Below the pieces are notes generated by a model. The model was not told the origin of the DNA and searched no databases. It was given only the letters and a program-made list of their open reading frames with translations. From positions 16,447 through 33,681 of the forward strand of contig DCVB01000093.1 of the NCBI GenBank assembly GCA_002327965.1: DNA of 17,235 bases, read 5' to 3'. Made by a program: the position numbers and the translations under genes. Source of the DNA: Candidatus Aminicenantes bacterium UBA2199. GTDB taxonomy: Bacteria > Acidobacteriota > Aminicenantia > UBA2199. Shown here piece by piece: positions 14,628-17,235 of the stretch; positions within the stretch are counted from its first letter, which is position 1; every line of letters starts with the position of its first letter.

Positions 14628-15449
14628 ATGAAACGAAAAACGCTGACGCTATTGCTGGCCGTCCTCCTGGCCGTGACCCTGGCGGCCCAAGCCGATGAGC
14701 AGGCCTTCGAGAAGGCCAAGACACTGATCTTCGACCGGCAGTGGGGCGATGCGCTGAAGCAGCTGGAGGTCGTGATCGTCGCCCGTCCCGCTTCGCGACG
14801 CTACCCGGCGGCGCTCTTCTACCACGCCAAGTGCCGAGAGGAGATGGGCGCCGCCCGGGAGGCGCTGGAAGGCTACGAGCGCTTCCTCGCGGTTCAGCCC
14901 GAGGGCAGCCTGGCCGAGGACGCGCGCGTGTCGGTCATCGACCTGGCCGGCCAGCTCTATCAGGACGGTCAGAAGCAGTACCTGGAAAAGATCACCCGCC
15001 GGCTCGGCGATCGCAACAGGGTCGTGTCCTATTACGCGGCCTTCAAGCTGAGCTACCTGCCCGACCGTAACCGGGCGCGGCAGGCGCTGCCGGTGCTGGA
15101 GTCCATCCTGAAGAACGAGAAGGACGAGGAACTGCGCGACCGGGCACGCATCGCCGTCATGCGCATCGACCCGTCGCGGCTCGGGGACAAGTCCGGTGCC
15201 AGCAAGCCAGCCGCCGGCCGCATGCTGAAAATCCGCATCCTCGACCGCCGGAGCAAGCGGGAAGAGGTGCTGCTGAACCTGCCGCTGGCCCTGGCTGACC
15301 TGGCCATCCGCTCATTGAGCCCCGAGCAGAAGCGCTCGCTGGGCAGTCAGGGGTACGATCTCAACGATATCCTGGCCCGGCTGACCAAGGAGGGGCTGAA
15401 GGTCGAGATCGAAAGCGAAGAAGGGACGTTCCAGATGTGGGTGGAATAA
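14628..15449 (+). CDS. Secreted TPR-type protein with C-terminal envelope-stress-like domain
   Basis: 273 residues. Residues 1-22 are a signal peptide (MKRKTLTLLLAVLLAVTLAA, cleavage near QA-DEQ). About 24-180 form TPR or HEAT-like helical repeats (FEKAKTLIFDRQWGDALKQL; LFYHAKCREEMGAAREALEG). Residues 199-273 form a separate domain, MLKIRILDRR...VLLNLPLALADLAI...DLNDILARL...MWVE, homologous by eye to the body of the next small protein. I recall similar domains in YvlB/LiaX and DUF2089-type proteins linked to cell-envelope stress; that link is tentative. The ATG directly follows the anti-sigma stop and its SD (GGAGG) lies inside that gene. It is probably the periplasmic effector or sensor of the sigma module. 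Confidence 0.78.
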   Translation: MKRKTLTLLLAVLLAVTLAAQADEQAFEKAKTLIFDRQWGDALKQLEVVIVARPASRRYPAALFYHAKCREEMGAAREALEGYERFLAVQPEGSLAEDARVSVIDLAGQLYQDGQKQYLEKITRRLGDRNRVVSYYAAFKLSYLPDRNRARQALPVLESILKNEKDEELRDRARIAVMRIDPSRLGDKSGASKPAAGRMLKIRILDRRSKREEVLLNLPLALADLAIRSLSPEQKRSLGSQGYDLNDILARLTKEGLKVEIESEEGTFQMWVE

Positions 15450-15473
15450 AAAAACGACTTTGGAGGAGAAGCA

Positions 15474-15842
15474 ATGAAAAAAATCGCTGTCTGGATGGTG
15501 ATGGTTCTGCTGGCATCGGCCCTGGCTTTCGCCGCCGCGGCCGACGACTACCAGGTGATCAAGAACGCCGTCAAGGGCGCGGCCGCCTCCGGCGCCAAGG
15601 CGCCCCTGTTCTTCAAGATCGAGGTCAAGGACCGCAAGGGCGGCCACGACGACGTCAAGATCACCCTGCCGGTCGCGCTGATGGAGATCATGCTCGACGC
15701 CTGCGGAGAAGAGAAGATCAAGCTCGACTGCGGGCGGAACGTCGACCTGAAGAAGGTCTGGGAATCGCTGAAGGCGGCCGGGCCCCTGGCCCTGGTCCAG
15801 GTGGAGGATAAGGACGCGACCGTGAAGATCTGGCTCGAGTAG
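15474..15842 (+). CDS. Small secreted protein, paralogue of the preceding C-terminal domain
   Basis: 122 residues with a signal peptide at 1-23 (WMVMVLLASALAFAAAA, then DDYQ). Residues 46-122 align with 199-273 of the upstream protein. Shared positions are K-I..D-R, V..LP-x-AL, a central DL, a Leu four to six residues later, a Gly, and the closing W-x-E (IWLE versus MWVE). I count about 16 identities in 75. Two cysteines (76 and 86) in the middle could form a disulfide in the periplasm. A GGAGGAG SD precedes the ATG, the gap to the previous gene is 24 bp, and a strong terminator follows, so it is the last gene of the sigma operon. Its role is unknown; it may compete with or bind the domain of its neighbour. 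Confidence 0.75.
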   Translation: MKKIAVWMVMVLLASALAFAAAADDYQVIKNAVKGAAASGAKAPLFFKIEVKDRKGGHDDVKITLPVALMEIMLDACGEEKIKLDCGRNVDLKKVWESLKAAGPLALVQVEDKDATVKIWLE

Positions 15843-15870
15843 CATTCGGCGCCGGGCGTCGAAACCGCCC

Positions 15871-15906
15871 GGGAGGCGGGCCGCGGCGCCCGCCTCCCTT
15901 TTTTTT
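15871..15906 (+). terminator. Rho-independent terminator of the sigma operon
   Basis: GGGAGGCGGG (15871-15880) and CCCGCCTCCC (15889-15898) form a perfect 10-bp stem with an 8-nt loop, followed at once by eight T. It ends the operon 28 bp after the last stop codon and separates it from the transporter gene. Confidence 0.95.
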
Positions 15907-15929
15907 CGGCCGCCGGCCCGGGCTCGGCC

Positions 15930-15959
15930 TTGCCCGGGGGGCGGGCGATGTGCTACCAT
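15930..15959 (+). promoter_or_regulatory. Candidate promoter of the DMT transporter, near-leaderless
   Basis: TTGCCC (15930-15935), 18 nt, and TACCAT (15954-15959). Nine bases separate the -10 from the ATG at 15969, so the leader would be only about three bases. No SD precedes the gene, in line with that. Confidence 0.4.
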
Positions 15960-15968
15960 GGCCCCTCG

Positions 15969-16865
15969 ATGAAACTCCCCAGGCCCACGCTCAACGACCT
16001 GCTTATGCTGCTGGTGGTGGCCATCTGGGCGCTGAACATCTCGCTGGTCAAGGTGGCCCTGGCCGAGATCCCGCCGCTGCCCTTCAACGGCATCCGACTG
16101 CTGCTGGCCGCCGCGGTGCTGCTGGCCTTGCTCCTGCTGACCGAAAAGAGCCTCCGCCTGCGCCGGAAGGACCTTTTTAAGATCGTCCTGCTCTCCTTTT
16201 CGGGCTATGCCCTCTACCAGTACCTTTTCATCTCGGGCATCTCCCTGACCAGCGCCGGCAACACGGCGGTGATCTTCGGCAGCACGCCGATCATGATCTC
16301 GCTGCTCAGCTCGTTCTTCAAGCAGGAGCGGATCACGCCGCTGGGCTGGCTGGGCATCGCCCTGGGCTTCGCCGGCATCTACCTGGTCGTCAGCGGCGGC
16401 GCCGGCGGTTTCGCCCTTTCGCTCCGGACCTGGAAAGGCGACCTGCTCCTTTTCGCCGCCGTGTTCCTCTGGGCCCATTATTCGGTTTCGGCCCGGCCGC
16501 TCCTCAAGGTCTATTCGCCCCTGAAGTTCACCGCCGTGACCATGGCGCTGGGTGCGCTCATGTTCCTGCCGTTCGCCATCGGGCCGCTGCGGAAAACTCC
16601 TTTGGCCGCCGTTTCGGCGAAGGCCTGGCTATGCCTGCTCTACTCCGGGGTGATCGCCCTCTCCCTGGCCCTGGTTTTATGGTTCTTCTCGGTGCGCCGC
16701 GTGGGCAACAGCCAGACGGCCGTTTATTCCAACCTGCAACCGCTGCTGGCCGTCGGATTCGCCTGGCAGCTGCTGGGTGAGAACATACCCCCGACGCTGC
16801 TGCTTGGAGCGGCGGTCATCTTTCTCGGGATATATTTTACCCGCCGCGGAAGGATTTCGAGTTAA
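15969..16865 (+). CDS. DMT-superfamily (EamA) transporter
   Basis: Inner-membrane protein of 298 residues with about ten hydrophobic helices in two EamA repeats, the drug/metabolite transporter layout. The first repeat opens with LLMLLVVAIWALNISLVKVA and includes GISLTSAGNTAVIFGSTPIM, the conserved 'A..A.li....P....l' stretch of EamA. The second opens with GDLLLFAAVFLWAHYSVSAR and contains AVYSNLQPLLAVGFAWQLLGE, the matching motif. It ends in FLGIYFTRRGR. The ATG at 15969 is chosen over an upstream in-frame codon at 15930 because the longer version adds residues lying in the promoter and has no SD. The substrate is unknown; relatives export amino acids or metabolites. It stands alone between the sigma operon terminator and the next gene. 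Confidence 0.92.
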   Translation: MKLPRPTLNDLLMLLVVAIWALNISLVKVALAEIPPLPFNGIRLLLAAAVLLALLLLTEKSLRLRRKDLFKIVLLSFSGYALYQYLFISGISLTSAGNTAVIFGSTPIMISLLSSFFKQERITPLGWLGIALGFAGIYLVVSGGAGGFALSLRTWKGDLLLFAAVFLWAHYSVSARPLLKVYSPLKFTAVTMALGALMFLPFAIGPLRKTPLAAVSAKAWLCLLYSGVIALSLALVLWFFSVRRVGNSQTAVYSNLQPLLAVGFAWQLLGENIPPTLLLGAAVIFLGIYFTRRGRISS

Positions 16866-16920
16866 AGCCGTCATCGTCCGCATTTCTGGTAAACCATTCT
16901 GATGTTTTCTGGTCGCTGTC

Positions 16921-16949
16921 TTGGGATATTCAAAAAGAAGTCATATATA
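16921..16949 (+). promoter_or_regulatory. Candidate promoter of the KNH-like secreted protein
   Basis: TTGGGA (16921-16926), 17 nt, and TATATA (16944-16949) in an AT-rich stretch. The predicted start near 16956 leaves a short leader with GGAGG at 16972-16976 before the ATG at 16986. No clear terminator for the transporter gene is seen between 16866 and here. Confidence 0.4.
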
Positions 16950-16985
16950 TAAATGAGCTTTTGGTTTAAAAGGAGGCTTACAGAA

Positions 16986-17235
16986 ATGAAAAAATCATTG
17001 TTTGTCGCAATTGCGGTCATGCTGGCGGCGATTTGTCTAAGAGGCGCGTCGATTACCCTCGTCCAGCCCAATGGCGGGGAATTGTGCCTCGGCCAGGAGA
17101 ATTACCAGATCAAATGGTCGGCCGCCGGGGTCACCGGCAACATCAAGCTGGTCCTATTCCGCTACAACAGCAAGATCGGCAGGATCGCCGGCGACCTGCC
17201 CGTCGGTTCCTCGCCCTACCTGTGGAAGACCGGGC
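16986..17235 (+). CDS. Secreted protein with KNH/Kre9-like N-terminal domain (runs off right edge)
   Basis: The first 83 codons are present and the frame stays open to the window end. A lysine-led signal peptide (MKKSLFVAIAVMLAAICLRG) is followed by ITLVQPNGGELCLGQENYQI, KWSA, GNIKLVLFR and the closing SSPYLWKTG. The 'I-x-L-x-x-PNGGE...Y-x-I-x-W...I-x-L' pattern is typical of the KNH/Kre9-like Ser-Thr-rich family domain, an Ig-like module common at the N-terminus of bacterial secreted repeat proteins. GGAGG nine bases upstream supports the ATG. A cysteine lies late in the signal peptide but the preceding residues (AAI) do not make a good lipobox. Downstream domains are outside the window. Confidence 0.8.
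   Translation, partial: MKKSLFVAIAVMLAAICLRGASITLVQPNGGELCLGQENYQIKWSAAGVTGNIKLVLFRYNSKIGRIAGDLPVGSSPYLWKTG

Noticed and set aside
15312..16478. 388-codon open frame on the minus strand
   Set aside because: It spans a perfect terminator and lies opposite three supported genes; the product is Q/G/R-rich shadow sequence.
1..17235. CRISPR arrays, insertion sequences, integrases and rRNA
   Set aside because: No spaced identical repeats, transposase or recombinase motifs, or rRNA-like stretches were seen on either strand.

Overview
The window is a GC-rich bacterial chromosome segment with 13 complete protein genes and two cut by the window edges. Short intergenic gaps, Shine-Dalgarno (SD) sites of the AGGAGG type, ATGA overlaps, sigma70-like promoters and signal peptides fit a Gram-negative-type bacterium. 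The secreted KNH-like and PKD proteins, a MuiA-type protein with an Oar/TonB-receptor-like insert, and an ECF sigma/zinc anti-sigma operon suggest an Acidobacteriota/Aminicenantota-like lineage. That placement is inference from style only; no rRNA or marker alignment is possible here.

Left part, minus strand (1-2400): prfB (release factor 2, with the classical +1 programmed frameshift) comes first, then a family 2 glycosyltransferase with its own promoter, then the start of an NAD-dependent sugar epimerase joined by an ATGA overlap. The last two look like a surface polysaccharide operon that continues off the left edge. The glycosyltransferase has a strong SD whose ATGs are out of frame, and a run of eight G lies between them and the in-frame ATG. 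It is therefore either phase-variable, translationally coupled to a short leader ORF, or carries an assembly indel.

Middle (2400-12924): a secreted 1190-residue protein with propeller-like repeats, a PKD domain and a PLAT/LH2 domain stands alone on the plus strand. It is followed by a trmJ-cysS operon with a good sigma70 promoter. Convergent to these on the minus strand is a MuiA-family (DUF4140/DUF4139) protein with a carboxypeptidase-regulatory plus TonB-plug-like insert. Upstream of it lies a minus-strand operon of a prohibitin/SPFH protein, coaE and a TPR protein.

Right part, plus strand (13061-17235): an ECF sigma factor overlaps a membrane zinc-finger anti-sigma factor, followed directly by a secreted TPR protein and a small secreted protein. 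The last two share a homologous C-terminal domain of about 75 residues ending in W-x-E. I read the four genes as one envelope-stress module, closed by a near-perfect rho-independent terminator. A DMT/EamA transporter follows, then the start of a secreted KNH-like protein that runs off the right edge.

A recurring feature is promoters placed almost on the start codon. In prfB and the SPFH gene a -35/17/-10 promoter ends exactly 6 nt before the ATG, and in the transporter gene 9 nt before it, predicting leaderless or near-leaderless mRNAs.
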